Assembly: GCA_036676235.1 (NCBI GenBank)
Contig: JAKFDI010000012.1
Coordinates: forward strand, 106,200-170,199
From: JAKFDI01 sp036676235
GTDB lineage: Bacteria > Pseudomonadota > Gammaproteobacteria > Burkholderiales > Burkholderiaceae_C
DNA: 64,000 nucleotides
Direction of reading: 5' to 3'
This document shows positions 35,294 through 44,650 of this stretch, one piece after another. Both the position numbers and the translations under genes were made by a program. Under the pieces are notes generated by a model that was not told where the DNA came from, ran no database searches, and saw nothing but the letters and a program-made list of their open reading frames with translations. Position 1 is the stretch's first letter. Every line of letters starts with the position of its first letter.

Positions 35294-35803
35294 ATGCAAG
35301 CGACAGCACAGGTCCCGTCCACCGAGCGCCCTTCGGTGCGCGTGGCGGTGGTGATGGAGCGCGAAGCGCATCCCAATCAATGGGAAGACTGGCGCTTCCG
35401 CCCGGTCGAGGTGGTGGCTGACGAGGCCGCCTTCGGCGCCGAGCCGCGCGTGCTGCGCGACGACGGCCGCATTCGCCGCACGCTTTTTCCCGGTTTCACG
35501 CTCGAACTCTTTCGCGACGAGGGCGAGGGCTATCACCTCAACCTGCGCACCGGCACGCCGGTGTGGTTCGTGATGTGGCGCCGCGATGATGCCGACCCGT
35601 CGCGCGCCTGGCCCGAGACGGTGAGCGTGTCCTACAACGAAGCCGGCCGCTGGCTCGACGCGCAGGAGCGCGTGGACAACGTGCCGCTGCAGCCCGAACT
35701 CGTCGCCTGGCTGCAGGCCTACACCGACGAGCACTACCGCCCCGAGCCGAAGAAGCGCCGGCGGCCGCAGTCGTTTCTCGCACCTGACCAGAGGCAGGCA
35801 TGA
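35294..35803 (+). CDS. DUF3305 protein
   Basis: 169 residues, soluble. The central VFRPGF-like block reads RRTLFPGFTLELFRDEGEGYHLNL, from which the DUF3305 assignment is made, plus WPETVSVSYNEAGRWLDAQE. The family is confined to formate dehydrogenase loci of Proteobacteria, next to DUF3306. An accessory or assembly role is presumed and no biochemical activity is known. It begins the operon and overlaps DUF3306 by 4 nt. Confidence 0.88.
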   Translation: MQATAQVPSTERPSVRVAVVMEREAHPNQWEDWRFRPVEVVADEAAFGAEPRVLRDDGRIRRTLFPGFTLELFRDEGEGYHLNLRTGTPVWFVMWRRDDADPSRAWPETVSVSYNEAGRWLDAQERVDNVPLQPELVAWLQAYTDEHYRPEPKKRRRPQSFLAPDQRQA

Positions 35804-36393
35804 ACGAGGACAGCGGCTTCCTCTCGCGCTGGTCGCGCCGCAAGACGCAGGTGCGCGAAGGTGTCGCGCCAGCGGAGCCCGAGACGCAGGCGCCCGTGCG
35901 TGCCGAGCCCGATCTGCGACAGGCTGCCGTGGCGCCGGCCGCCGTGGCGCAGGAAGCGCCCACCGAAGCACCCGCCGCACCGCTGCCCACGATGGAGGAC
36001 GTCGCCAAGCTCACGCGCAGCTCCGATTTCTCCGCCTATGTGGCGCACGGCGTCGACGAGGACGTGAAACGCGCGGCGATGAAGAAGCTCTTCTCCGACC
36101 CGCGCTACAACGTGATGGACGGGCTGGACGTGTACATCGACGACTACACGAAGACCACGCCCATTCCGCCGGCGCTGCTGCGCAAGATGGCGCAGGCGAC
36201 GGCCCTGAAGCTGTTCGACGACGAACCCGAGGCGCATGAGACGCCACAGACGGCGGCGCTCGCGCCAGGCGCCGAACCAACCCCCGCAACGCAAGATGTT
36301 CCCGAAGGCGTGGCCGATGAAGACCCTGATCTGCGACTGCAACAAGACCATGCCGCTGGACGGCCCGGGCCTGCTGAAGGCACTGGGGCCTGA
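35800..36393 (+). CDS. DUF3306 protein
   Basis: 197 residues. FLSRWSRRK at the N-terminus and PTMEDVAKLTRSSDF with FSDPRYNVMDGLDVYIDDY are DUF3306 features; the rest is Ala/Pro/Glu-rich linker. It is an obligate neighbour of DUF3305 in formate dehydrogenase operons. Its last 77 nt overlap the start of the polyferredoxin gene in another frame, an unusually long overlap that ties their translation together. Confidence 0.88.
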   Translation: MNEDSGFLSRWSRRKTQVREGVAPAEPETQAPVRAEPDLRQAAVAPAAVAQEAPTEAPAAPLPTMEDVAKLTRSSDFSAYVAHGVDEDVKRAAMKKLFSDPRYNVMDGLDVYIDDYTKTTPIPPALLRKMAQATALKLFDDEPEAHETPQTAALAPGAEPTPATQDVPEGVADEDPDLRLQQDHAAGRPGPAEGTGA

Positions 36394-38473
36394 GGCCGGC
36401 AACGGGCTGCAGACCGTTCACACCACGCTGTGCCGGCGCGAGGCCGGCGCGTTCCAGCGTGCGGCCAAGAGCGGCGAGGAACTGCTGGTCGCCTGCACGC
36501 AGGAAAGCCGCCTCTTTCTCGAACTCAACGCCGAGACCGAAGGCGCGGCGAGCGTCGAGGAACGGCCGATCCGCTTCGTCAACATCCGCGAGACGGGCGG
36601 TTGGTCAAAGGACGCGGCAGCGCGGCCCGCGACGCTCACACCCAAGATCGCCGCGCTGCTGGCGGCCGCGCAACTGCCCGAGCCGGACCCGGTGCCGAGC
36701 GTCAGCTATCGCAGCGGCGGTCGGCTGCTGGTGATCGGCGCGGCCGATGCCGCCGAGCGCGCGGCGCAACTGCTGGGCGATGCGCTGGACGTGACGCTGC
36801 TGATCACCACGCCCGGCACGGCGCTGTCGCAGACGCGCCGGCACCCGGTGCACGCCGGCACGCTGACTCGCCTCACCGGCTGGCTGGGTGCCTTCGAGGC
36901 GAAGTGGGAGCAGCGCAACCCGATCGATCTCGACCTGTGCACGCGCTGCAATGCCTGCCTGGCCGCCTGCCCGGAAGATGCGATCGGGCTCGACTACCAG
37001 ATCGACATGAACCGCTGCACCGCGCACCGCGACTGCGTGAAGGCCTGCGGCGCGGCGGCGGCCATCGACTTCGAGCGCGCGCCCGAATCCTTCAGCGAGC
37101 GCTTCGACCTGGTGCTCGACCTGAACCGCGAGCCATACATCAAGCTGCACCAACCACCGCAGGGTTATGTGCACGCGGCCGACGACGCGGCGCTGCTGTC
37201 GGCCGCGCTCACGCTGCGCGATCTCGTGGGCGAGTTCGAGAAGCCGAAGTTCTTCGACTACAAGCAGAAACTCTGCGCGCACAGCCGCAACGAGCAGATC
37301 GGCTGCACCGCCTGCATCGACGTGTGTTCGGCAAACGCCATCCGCAGCGATGCGTCGATGAAGGGCCGCACCGGCGGCGGCGGCATCGTCGTGGAGCCGC
37401 ATCTGTGCGTCGGCTGCGGCGCCTGCACCACCGTCTGCCCGAGCGGCGCGATCAGCTACGCCACCCCGAACACGCCCACGCAGGGCCAGCGCATGCGCAC
37501 CCTGCTCTCCACGTGGCAACGCGCCGGCGGAAACGCGGCGGCCGGGCCGGCGGCGCTGCTGGTGCACAGCCGCGGCGCGGGCGCAGCGCTGATCGGCGAA
37601 CTGGGCCGCGCAGCGCGCACACGGGCGCACATCCGCGGCATTCCGGCGCGCGTGCTGCCGCTGGACGTGTGGCACACCGCCTCGGTCGGCATGGATCTGT
37701 GGCTGTCGGCCATTGCCTATGGCGCCTCGCAGGTGTGGGTGCTGATGACCGACGAGGAAGCGCCCGAGTACCGCAGCGCTGTCGCCGAGCAGATGGCGGT
37801 GGCGCAGGCGATCCTGCACGGCCTCGGGCTGCAGGGCGGGCATCTGCGGGTCGTGTCGGCGACCGATGTGCAGGCGCTGGACGCCGCGCTGCAGGCGCCG
37901 CCCGCGGCCGTGGTCAAGCGCTGCGCCACCTTCGCCGTGCAGGCCGACAAGCGCACGACGCTCGACCTCGCCATCGACCACCTGATGCGCGAGGCCGAAT
38001 CCGCCCCCGAGGCGATCGAGTTGCCGCGCGCCGGCAGCCCGTTCGGCAGCCTCATGGTCGACAGCGAGCGCTGCACGCTGTGCCTGAGCTGCGTGAGCGC
38101 CTGCCCCGAATCGGCGCTGGCCGACAACCCCGACAAGCCGCAGCTTCGCTTCGTCGAGAAAAACTGCGTGCAGTGCGGCCTGTGCGCCACCACCTGCCCG
38201 GAGCAGGCCATCACGCTGCAGCCGCGGCTGTGGCTGGCCGACGAAGGCAAGGCGCGCCGTCAGCCGCGCGTGCTGAACGAGGCGCAACCCTTTGCCTGCA
38301 TCCGCTGTGCCAAGCCTTTCGGCACGCTGCGCGCGGTGGAGGCCATCATCGGCCGGCTGGCCGGGCACTCGATGTTCCAGGGCGCGGCAGCCGAGCGGCT
38401 GAAGATGTGCGGCGACTGCCGGGTGATCGACATGCACACCAATCCGAACGAAGTGAAGATCACCGAGTTGTGA
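36317..38473 (+). CDS. Polyferredoxin (multi-4Fe-4S) of formate dehydrogenase locus
   Basis: 718 residues from ATG 36317, inside DUF3306. Cysteine clusters in order: CTRCNACLAACP, CTAHRDCVKAC, CTACIDVC, CVGCGACTTVCP, CTLCLSCVSACP, CVQCGLCATTCP, and a C-terminal CIRC...MCGDC pair. This gives room for six or more clusters. Between them are a non-cluster N-terminal domain (1-170) and a 180-residue middle domain with VHSRGAG and TDEEAPEYRS. No membrane segment or export signal. It probably moves electrons during maturation or between cytosolic partners of the enzyme. The partner is unknown. Confidence 0.88.
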   Translation: MKTLICDCNKTMPLDGPGLLKALGPEAGNGLQTVHTTLCRREAGAFQRAAKSGEELLVACTQESRLFLELNAETEGAASVEERPIRFVNIRETGGWSKDAAARPATLTPKIAALLAAAQLPEPDPVPSVSYRSGGRLLVIGAADAAERAAQLLGDALDVTLLITTPGTALSQTRRHPVHAGTLTRLTGWLGAFEAKWEQRNPIDLDLCTRCNACLAACPEDAIGLDYQIDMNRCTAHRDCVKACGAAAAIDFERAPESFSERFDLVLDLNREPYIKLHQPPQGYVHAADDAALLSAALTLRDLVGEFEKPKFFDYKQKLCAHSRNEQIGCTACIDVCSANAIRSDASMKGRTGGGGIVVEPHLCVGCGACTTVCPSGAISYATPNTPTQGQRMRTLLSTWQRAGGNAAAGPAALLVHSRGAGAALIGELGRAARTRAHIRGIPARVLPLDVWHTASVGMDLWLSAIAYGASQVWVLMTDEEAPEYRSAVAEQMAVAQAILHGLGLQGGHLRVVSATDVQALDAALQAPPAAVVKRCATFAVQADKRTTLDLAIDHLMREAESAPEAIELPRAGSPFGSLMVDSERCTLCLSCVSACPESALADNPDKPQLRFVEKNCVQCGLCATTCPEQAITLQPRLWLADEGKARRQPRVLNEAQPFACIRCAKPFGTLRAVEAIIGRLAGHSMFQGAAAERLKMCGDCRVIDMHTNPNEVKITEL

Positions 38474-38483
38474 AGCCGAAGCC

Positions 38484-39113
38484 ATGAACATGCCTCAAGC
38501 CGTGCAGTTCAGCACCCCCGACGACGCCGACGAATTGGCCCGGGCCGAGGTCTACGGCCTGCTGGCGCATCTGTTCTATGCAGCGCCCACGCCCGCGCTC
38601 TACGAGCAGTTGGGCAAAGCCGAAACCGCGGCTCCGGTACCCGGCGCGTTTCTGGAGGCCAGTTGGCGCGAGCTGGTGGCCGCCGCCCAGCGCCTAACGA
38701 TCGATGCGGTGCGCGAGGAGTTCAACGCCCTCTTCGTCGCCATCGGCAAGCCCGAGGTCTTCCTGTACGGCTCGTACTACATCGCCGGCGCGCTCAACGA
38801 GAAGCCGCTCGCCGCACTGCGCCACGACCTGCGCGCGCTCGGGCTCGAGCGCCCGCAGACGATCCACGAAACCGAAGACCACCTCGCCAGCCTGTGCGAG
38901 GTGATGCGCTACCTCATCGCCGGCGAGGACCTTGCGGTGAGCAACCTCGCGTCGCAGCAGCGCTTCTTCGATGCCCACCTGCGCGGCTGGACCGAGGCAC
39001 TGTGCGATGCGCTCGCGCAGCATCCACGGGCCGATTTCTATCGCGCGCTGGCGCTCTTCACTCGCGATTTTCTGGCCGTCGAAGCGCAAGCGTTCGACTT
39101 GCTGAACGCCTGA
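38484..39113 (+). CDS. TorD/DmsD-type chaperone for molybdoenzyme
   Basis: 209 residues, all helical. REEFNALFVAIGKPEVFLYGSYY and PQTIHETEDHLASLCEVMRYL (the conserved E-x-x-D-H) are the TorD signature. These chaperones bind the Tat signal of a molybdoenzyme until cofactor insertion. The Tat-exported alpha subunit 440 nt downstream is the obvious client. It starts 10 nt after the polyferredoxin stop. Confidence 0.93.
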   Translation: MNMPQAVQFSTPDDADELARAEVYGLLAHLFYAAPTPALYEQLGKAETAAPVPGAFLEASWRELVAAAQRLTIDAVREEFNALFVAIGKPEVFLYGSYYIAGALNEKPLAALRHDLRALGLERPQTIHETEDHLASLCEVMRYLIAGEDLAVSNLASQQRFFDAHLRGWTEALCDALAQHPRADFYRALALFTRDFLAVEAQAFDLLNA

Positions 39114-39179
39114 AGCCGAGATCAGACCTTCGGGAGAGCGATATCAATGCAATCCCTAAGGACAGACCCTGATGACGCT

Positions 39180-39199
39180 ATGTACTTAGGTGCATACAT
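39180..39199. promoter_or_regulatory. Dyad ATGTA-N10-TACAT upstream of Tat/FdhA genes
   Basis: The 155-nt gap between torD-like and the small Tat protein gene is A+T-richer than its surroundings and holds the palindrome ATGTA (39180-39184), TACAT (39195-39199). The position, about 70 nt before the next ATG, fits an operator or internal promoter. No binding protein is implied by the sequence. Confidence 0.35.
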
Positions 39200-39268
39200 T
39201 CGGACGAGGGAAGTGCCAGTCATAGGCGCGCCCTCGGGGATGGGAAACGCTTCGTTGGAGAGCAGGAC

Positions 39269-39517
39269 ATGAAGACCCAAGCCTTCGATCGACCCTCGGA
39301 CACCCCTTCCACCGGCTCGGGCACAGACCCGATCAAGCGCCGCCGCGTCCTTGCCGGCGCCTCGCTCGCTGGCGCCGGCGTCGTCGCTGCCCAGTTCTTG
39401 CCTGGCACCGAAGCCGCGCCCCCCGAAGCAGTTGCCGCGGCCACCCCAGCCGACACGGCCGGCGGCTACCGCCTCACGCCGCACATCCGGCGCTACTACG
39501 AAACCACCAAGGCCTGA
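39269..39517 (+). CDS. Small Tat-signal protein of formate dehydrogenase region
   Basis: 82 residues. KRRRVLAGASLAGAGVVAAQ (residues 23-42) is a twin-arginine-type signal (RRR then hydrophobic). The mature part is short: HIRRYYETTKA at the C-terminus is typical of the formate dehydrogenase region Tat-target family. Role unknown; possibly a structural or assembly partner. It lies 33 nt before the alpha subunit. Confidence 0.88.
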   Translation: MKTQAFDRPSDTPSTGSGTDPIKRRRVLAGASLAGAGVVAAQFLPGTEAAPPEAVAAATPADTAGGYRLTPHIRRYYETTKA

Positions 39518-39550
39518 TCGCGGGCTGATCACCGGTCCGCAGGAGGACAC

Positions 39551-42514
39551 ATGTTGCTCACACGCAAATCGTCTGGCGTGGGCGTCGCCACGCCTTCCTC
39601 GCCGCTCGTGGCCGGGCTGGCACGCGGCGTCTCGCGCGCCATTCCCACCATGGACCGCCGCGCCTTTCTGCGGCGCTCGGGCCTGGGGGTCGGTACTGGG
39701 CTGGCGGTCTCGCAGCTCACGCTCGTGCAGCGCGCGCAGGCGGCCGATCCGACACCCGCCGCCAACGGCAAGAACGAGATCCATGTGCGGCGCACGGTCT
39801 GCACCCACTGCTCTGTCGGCTGCGCGTCGGATGCCATCGTCGAGAACGGCGTGTGGGTCCGCCAGGAGCCGGTGTTCGATTCGCCGCTGAACCTCGGCGC
39901 GCATTGCGCCAAGGGCGCGGCGCTGCGCGAGCACGGCCACGGTGAGTACCGCCTCAAGTACCCGATGAAGCTGGTGAACGGCAAATACCAACGCATCAGT
40001 TGGGACCAGGCGCTCACTGAAGTGACCGCCAAGATGCTCGAGCTGAAGAAGCAGAGCGGCCCCGATTCGATGTTCCTGGTGGGCTCGTCCAAGCACAACA
40101 ACGAGCAGTCGTACTTGCTGCGCAAGTGGGTGAGCCTGTGGGGCAGCAACAACTGCGACCACCAGGCGCGCATCTGCCACTCCACCACGGTCGCGGGCGT
40201 CGCGAACACGTGGGGCTACGGCGCGATGACGAACTCCTACAACGACATGCGCAACTCCAAGGCGGCGCTGTACATCGGCTCCAACGCCGCCGAGGCGCAC
40301 CCGGTGTCGATGCTGCACATGCTGCACGCCAAGGAGACGGGCACCAAGATGATCGTGGTCGACCCGCGCCGCACACGCACCGCAGCCAAGGCCGACCAGT
40401 ACATCCGCATCCGCTCGGGCTCGGACATTCCGTTCCTGTTCGGCATGCTGCACCACATCTTCAAGAACGGCTGGGAAGACAAGCAGTACATCAACGATCG
40501 CGTCTACGGCATGGACAAGGTGCGCGAAGACGTGATGACCAAGTGGACGCCCGACAAGGTGGAAGAGGCCTGCGGCGTGCCCGAGGAAGAGGTCTATCTC
40601 GCTGCCAAGACCATGGCCGAGAACCGTCCCAGCACGCTGGTGTGGTGCATGGGCCAGACGCAGCACAGCATCGGCAATGCGATGGTGCGCGCCTCGTGCA
40701 TCGTGCAATTGGCGCTGGGCAACATCGGCGTGTCGGGCGGCGGCGCGAACATCTTCCGCGGCCACGACAACGTGCAGGGCGCCACCGACGTCGGCCCCAA
40801 CCCCGATTCGCTGCCCGGCTACTACGGCCTGTCGGAAGGTTCGTGGAAGCACTACGCCGCGGTCTGGGGCGTGGACTACGAGTGGATCAAGCAGCAGTAC
40901 GCGCCGGGCATGATGGGCAAGCCCGGCATGACGGTCTCGCGCTGGATCGACGGCGTGCTCGAGAAGAACGAGCTGATCGACCAGCCGTCGAACCTGCGCG
41001 GCCTCATCTTCTGGGGCCATGCGCCCAACTCGCAAAGCCGCGGCTACGAGATGAAGACGGCGATGGACAAGCTCGACCTGCTGGTCGTGATCGATCCGTA
41101 CCCGTCGGCCACGGCCGCAATGGCGGCGATGCCGGGCAAGGACGGCGAGCTCAACCCCAACCGCGCCGTCTACCTGCTGCCCGCGTGCACGCAGTTCGAG
41201 ACCAGCGGTTCGGTCACGGCCTCCAACCGCTCGCTGCAATGGCGCGAGAAGGTGATCGAGCCGCTGTTCGAATCGCGCACCGATCAGATGATTGCCTACC
41301 AGCTTGCCGAGAAGCTCGGCTTCGGCAAGGAACTGGTGACGAGCATGAAGCTCGTCTCGGCCAAGGGCGGGATGATGGAGCCCGAGCCCGAGTCGATGCT
41401 GCGCGAGATCAACCGCAGCAACTGGACCATCGGCTACACGGGCCAAAGCCCCGAGCGGCTGAAGGCGCACATGCGCAACATGCACGTGTTCGACGTGAAG
41501 ACGCTGCGCGCCAAGGGCGGCACCGACAAGGAGACCGGCTACAAGCTCGACGGCGACTACTTCGGCCTGCCCTGGCCGTGCTACGGCACGCCCGAGATCA
41601 AGCATCCCGGCTCGCCGAACCTGTACATGACCTCGCGCACGATGATGGACGGCGGCGGCAACTTCCGCGCGAACTTCGGCGTGGAGCGCGACGGCGTCAA
41701 CCTGCTGGCCGAAGACGGCTCGTACGTGAAGGGCTCGCCCATCACCACCGGCTACCCCGAGTTCGACCACGTGCTGATGAAGAAGATCGGCTGGTGGAAT
41801 GACCTCACCGAAGCCGAGAAGACCGCCGCCGAAGGCAAGAACTGGAAGACCGATCTGTCGGGCGGCATCCAGCGCGTGGTGATGGCGCGCGGCTGCCACT
41901 TCTGGGGCAATGCCAAGGCGCGTGCGCTGGTGTGGAACTTCCCCGACGGCGTGCCGCAGCACCGCGAGCCCATCTACTCGACCCGGCCTGATCTCATCGA
42001 CAAGTACCCCACGCACGACGACAAGATGGCCTTCTGGCGTCTGCCCACGCTCTACAAGACGCTGCAGCAGAAGAACCGCGACATCGGCAAGACCTACCCG
42101 CTCATCATGAGCTCGGGGCGGCTCACCGAATACGAGGGCGGTGGCGAGGAAACCCGCTCCAACCCGTGGCTGGCCGAACTGCAGCCGCACATGTTCGTGG
42201 AGATCAACCCGGCTGCCGCCAACGACCGCGGCATTCGCGACGGCGAGGACGTGTGGGTGTCCACGCCGACCGGCGCGCGGCTGAAGGTGAAGGCGCTCGT
42301 GACGGAGCGGGTGGACCGGGGCACGGTCTGGCTGCCCTTCCACTTCTCCGGCCACTGGCAGGGCCTGGACATGCTGCCCTATTACCCGGAAGGCGCCTAC
42401 CCGGTGGTGCGCGGCGAAGCGGTCAACACCGCCACCACCTACGGCTACGACAGCGTGACGATGATGCAAGAGACCAAGACCACCGTGTGTCAGGTCGAGC
42501 GAGCCAACGCTTGA
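39551..42514 (+). CDS. Tat-exported formate dehydrogenase, alpha (Mo/W-bisPGD) subunit
   Basis: 987 residues after a strong AGGAGG. An unusually long N-terminus precedes the Tat motif DRRAFLRRSG (residues 35-44). Then the 4Fe-4S cluster CTHCSVGC with AHCAKG, and molybdopterin domains. The metal ligand is Cys209 (ARICHSTT, codon TGC). It oxidises formate in the periplasm and passes electrons to the beta and gamma subunits. It is not a close copy of the cytosolic alpha subunit at 28.5 kb: no N-terminal 2Fe-2S domain. Confidence 0.95.
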   Translation: MLLTRKSSGVGVATPSSPLVAGLARGVSRAIPTMDRRAFLRRSGLGVGTGLAVSQLTLVQRAQAADPTPAANGKNEIHVRRTVCTHCSVGCASDAIVENGVWVRQEPVFDSPLNLGAHCAKGAALREHGHGEYRLKYPMKLVNGKYQRISWDQALTEVTAKMLELKKQSGPDSMFLVGSSKHNNEQSYLLRKWVSLWGSNNCDHQARICHSTTVAGVANTWGYGAMTNSYNDMRNSKAALYIGSNAAEAHPVSMLHMLHAKETGTKMIVVDPRRTRTAAKADQYIRIRSGSDIPFLFGMLHHIFKNGWEDKQYINDRVYGMDKVREDVMTKWTPDKVEEACGVPEEEVYLAAKTMAENRPSTLVWCMGQTQHSIGNAMVRASCIVQLALGNIGVSGGGANIFRGHDNVQGATDVGPNPDSLPGYYGLSEGSWKHYAAVWGVDYEWIKQQYAPGMMGKPGMTVSRWIDGVLEKNELIDQPSNLRGLIFWGHAPNSQSRGYEMKTAMDKLDLLVVIDPYPSATAAMAAMPGKDGELNPNRAVYLLPACTQFETSGSVTASNRSLQWREKVIEPLFESRTDQMIAYQLAEKLGFGKELVTSMKLVSAKGGMMEPEPESMLREINRSNWTIGYTGQSPERLKAHMRNMHVFDVKTLRAKGGTDKETGYKLDGDYFGLPWPCYGTPEIKHPGSPNLYMTSRTMMDGGGNFRANFGVERDGVNLLAEDGSYVKGSPITTGYPEFDHVLMKKIGWWNDLTEAEKTAAEGKNWKTDLSGGIQRVVMARGCHFWGNAKARALVWNFPDGVPQHREPIYSTRPDLIDKYPTHDDKMAFWRLPTLYKTLQQKNRDIGKTYPLIMSSGRLTEYEGGGEETRSNPWLAELQPHMFVEINPAAANDRGIRDGEDVWVSTPTGARLKVKALVTERVDRGTVWLPFHFSGHWQGLDMLPYYPEGAYPVVRGEAVNTATTYGYDSVTMMQETKTTVCQVERANA

Positions 42515-42539
42515 CCGCCGCCACACTCCGGAGAATCTC

Positions 42540-43184
42540 ATGGCCCGAATGAAATTCATCTGCGACGCCGAGCGCTGCATCGAATGCAATGGCTGCGTCA
42601 CCGCCTGCAAGCAGGAAAACAACGTGCCCTGGGGCGTGAACCGCCGCCGCGTGGTCACGCTCAACGACGGCGTGCCGGGCGAGAAATCGATCTCGGTGGC
42701 CTGCATGCACTGCTCGGACGCGCCCTGCATGGCGGTGTGCCCGGTCGACTGCTTCTACCGCACCGACGAAGGCGTGGTGCTGCACGACAAGGACACCTGC
42801 ATCGGCTGCGGCTACTGCAGCTACGCCTGCCCGTTCGGCGCGCCACAGTTCCCCTCCAACGGCACCTTCGGCCTGCGCGGCAAGATGGACAAGTGCACCT
42901 TCTGCGCCGGCGGCCCCGAGGCCAACGGCAGCGCTGCCGAGAACGCCAAGTACGGGCGCAACCGCCTGTCCGAAGGCAAGCTGCCGGCCTGCGCCGAGAT
43001 GTGCTCGACCAAGGCGCTGCTCGGCGGCGATGGTGACGTGATCGCCGACATCCTGCGCACCCGGGTGGTCGCCCGCGGCAAGGGCAGCGAGGTCTGGGGC
43101 TGGGGCACGGCCTACGGCAAGCCGAGCGGCGGTGGCGGCGCGACGCCCAACGGCAGCGGCGCTGCCAACGGAGCAAAGAAATGA
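42540..43184 (+). CDS. Formate dehydrogenase beta subunit, four-cluster ferredoxin
   Basis: 214 residues. Four cysteine groups: CIECNGCVTACK, CMHCSDAPCMAVCP, CIGCGYCSYACP and CTFC...CAEMC, as in FdnH/FdoH-type subunits, but without the C-terminal membrane helix of those; the C-terminus is Gly-rich instead. It bridges the alpha subunit and the cytochrome b. ATG 42540 follows a GGAG. Its stop overlaps the start of the small lipoprotein gene (ATGA). Confidence 0.93.
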   Translation: MARMKFICDAERCIECNGCVTACKQENNVPWGVNRRRVVTLNDGVPGEKSISVACMHCSDAPCMAVCPVDCFYRTDEGVVLHDKDTCIGCGYCSYACPFGAPQFPSNGTFGLRGKMDKCTFCAGGPEANGSAAENAKYGRNRLSEGKLPACAEMCSTKALLGGDGDVIADILRTRVVARGKGSEVWGWGTAYGKPSGGGGATPNGSGAANGAKK

Positions 43185-43426
43185 GCGCCCGCACCGGATT
43201 CACTGCAGCGGCCGCCGCAGCGCTGCTGGCGCTTTCGGCCTGTAGCGAGAAGCCGCAGACGCCGGCGAACGACGGCCGCAACAGCGACGTCGACCAGACC
43301 GCCTGGAGCGATGCCTACCCCGCCAAGCCGGCCTACGTGGCCGACGGCTGGGAGCGCGGCAATCAGGCGAGTTGGGAAAAGCAGATCCAGCAGCGCACCC
43401 AGACTCAGAACGAGTACAAGCGCTGA
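43181..43426 (+). CDS. Small predicted lipoprotein between beta and gamma subunits
   Basis: 81 residues. The N-terminus is a signal peptide with lipobox LSAC (Cys about residue 21), followed by a hydrophilic 60-residue part ending IQQRTQTQNEYKR. It is translationally coupled to the beta-subunit gene (ATGA at 43181) and precedes the cytochrome b gene by 18 nt. No known domain. The coupling argues that it is an accessory part of the periplasmic enzyme. Confidence 0.8.
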   Translation: MSARTGFTAAAAAALLALSACSEKPQTPANDGRNSDVDQTAWSDAYPAKPAYVADGWERGNQASWEKQIQQRTQTQNEYKR

Positions 43427-43444
43427 GCCGCAGGAGACGACGCC

Positions 43445-44629
43445 ATGCATTGCCCACGCCTGCGTTTCATGCGCCCCCCCTGGGGCCTTGCCGCCAGCCT
43501 GATGCTTGCGCTCGCGGTGCTGCTGCCCGGCGCCGCCTTCGCGCAGAACACCGGTGACGCCGCGGGCAGCAGCGCCGACAAGGCCGGCCCGCCCGCCGGC
43601 TTCGTGGCGCCCGAGTTGCCCAAGCCGGACGACACCAATGCCGAGCGCGCCCGCAGCCAACCCGGCAACAACGCGCCGTTCTGGCGCGGCGTGCGCAACT
43701 CGGGTGACGACCCCGGGCGCATCGCGCTGGAAGGGCGCGAGATGGGCGTTCTCGTCCAGTCCTTCGTGCAGTACCCCGGCTCCGACTTGACGAGCGCCGG
43801 CGAGGCGTGGCGCCAGGTGCGCAACAACTGGATCATTCCCTATGGCGCGGCACTGATGGGCATCGTCCTGCTCGCCATCGCGCTGTACTACATCGGCAAG
43901 GGGCCGATCGGCGAGCGCCACCGCCAGGACTCCCGGCAGATCGAGCGCTTCACCTATTTCGAGCGCGCCGCGCACTGGAGCAACGCGATCGCGTTCGTGG
44001 TGCTGGCGGTGTCCGGCTTCATCATGGCCTTCGGCAAGTTCTTCCTGCTGCCGGTTCTGGGCGGCACGCTGTTCGGGCTGCTCACCTACGGGCTCAAGAC
44101 GGTGCACAACTTCATCGGGCCGCTGTTCGTCATCTCGCTGGTGATCATCTTCTTCACCTTCCTGCGCAGCAACTGGCCCACCCGCGACGACGGCGTCTGG
44201 ATGAAGCGCGGCGGCGGCCTGTTCAGCGGCCACGAGCCGCCCTCCGGGCGCTTCAACGCCGGCGAGAAGATCGTGTTCTGGCTCGGCGTCTTCCTGCTCG
44301 GCATCATCGTGGTCGCCTCGGGCCTGGTGCTCGACCAGCTGATCCCCGGCCTGCTCTATCTGCGCGGCGACATGCAGATCGCGCACATGGTTCACGCCAC
44401 CGCGGCAGTGCTGATGATCTGCGTGTTCCTCGGCCACATCTATCTCGGCACCATCGGCATGCGCGGCGCCTACAGCGCCATGAAGACCGGCTATGTCGAC
44501 GAGGGCTGGGCCGCCGAGCATCACAAGCTCTGGTACGACGACATCAAGGCCGGCAAGGTTCCTGCGCAGCGCACGTCGCAACGGCCGCTGCCCGCCAAGC
44601 CCGTCGACCCCGCCGTCGCACCACGCTGA
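43445..44629 (+). CDS. Formate dehydrogenase gamma subunit (cytochrome b556)
   Basis: 394 residues, longer than FdnI/FdoI (about 220) because of a signal peptide and a 110-residue periplasmic N-terminal region. The core has four helices and haem/quinone-region features ERAAHWSNAIAFVVLAVSG, NFIGPLFV and HMVHATAAVLMICVFLGHIYLG. It passes electrons to quinone in the inner membrane. CAGGAG precedes ATG 43445. Confidence 0.93.
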   Translation: MHCPRLRFMRPPWGLAASLMLALAVLLPGAAFAQNTGDAAGSSADKAGPPAGFVAPELPKPDDTNAERARSQPGNNAPFWRGVRNSGDDPGRIALEGREMGVLVQSFVQYPGSDLTSAGEAWRQVRNNWIIPYGAALMGIVLLAIALYYIGKGPIGERHRQDSRQIERFTYFERAAHWSNAIAFVVLAVSGFIMAFGKFFLLPVLGGTLFGLLTYGLKTVHNFIGPLFVISLVIIFFTFLRSNWPTRDDGVWMKRGGGLFSGHEPPSGRFNAGEKIVFWLGVFLLGIIVVASGLVLDQLIPGLLYLRGDMQIAHMVHATAAVLMICVFLGHIYLGTIGMRGAYSAMKTGYVDEGWAAEHHKLWYDDIKAGKVPAQRTSQRPLPAKPVDPAVAPR

Positions 44630-44650
44630 TTCCACTCACCGAGGACTGCC

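Noticed and set aside
28543..42514. Selenocysteine at the active site of the formate dehydrogenases
   Set aside because: Both metal-ligand positions are TGC (Cys) codons, no in-frame TGA exists and no SECIS hairpin is needed.
39122..42730. Open frame of 1202 codons antisense to the exported FDH alpha
   Set aside because: Shadow of the FDH alpha gene. Composition is typical of antisense frames in GC-rich DNA.
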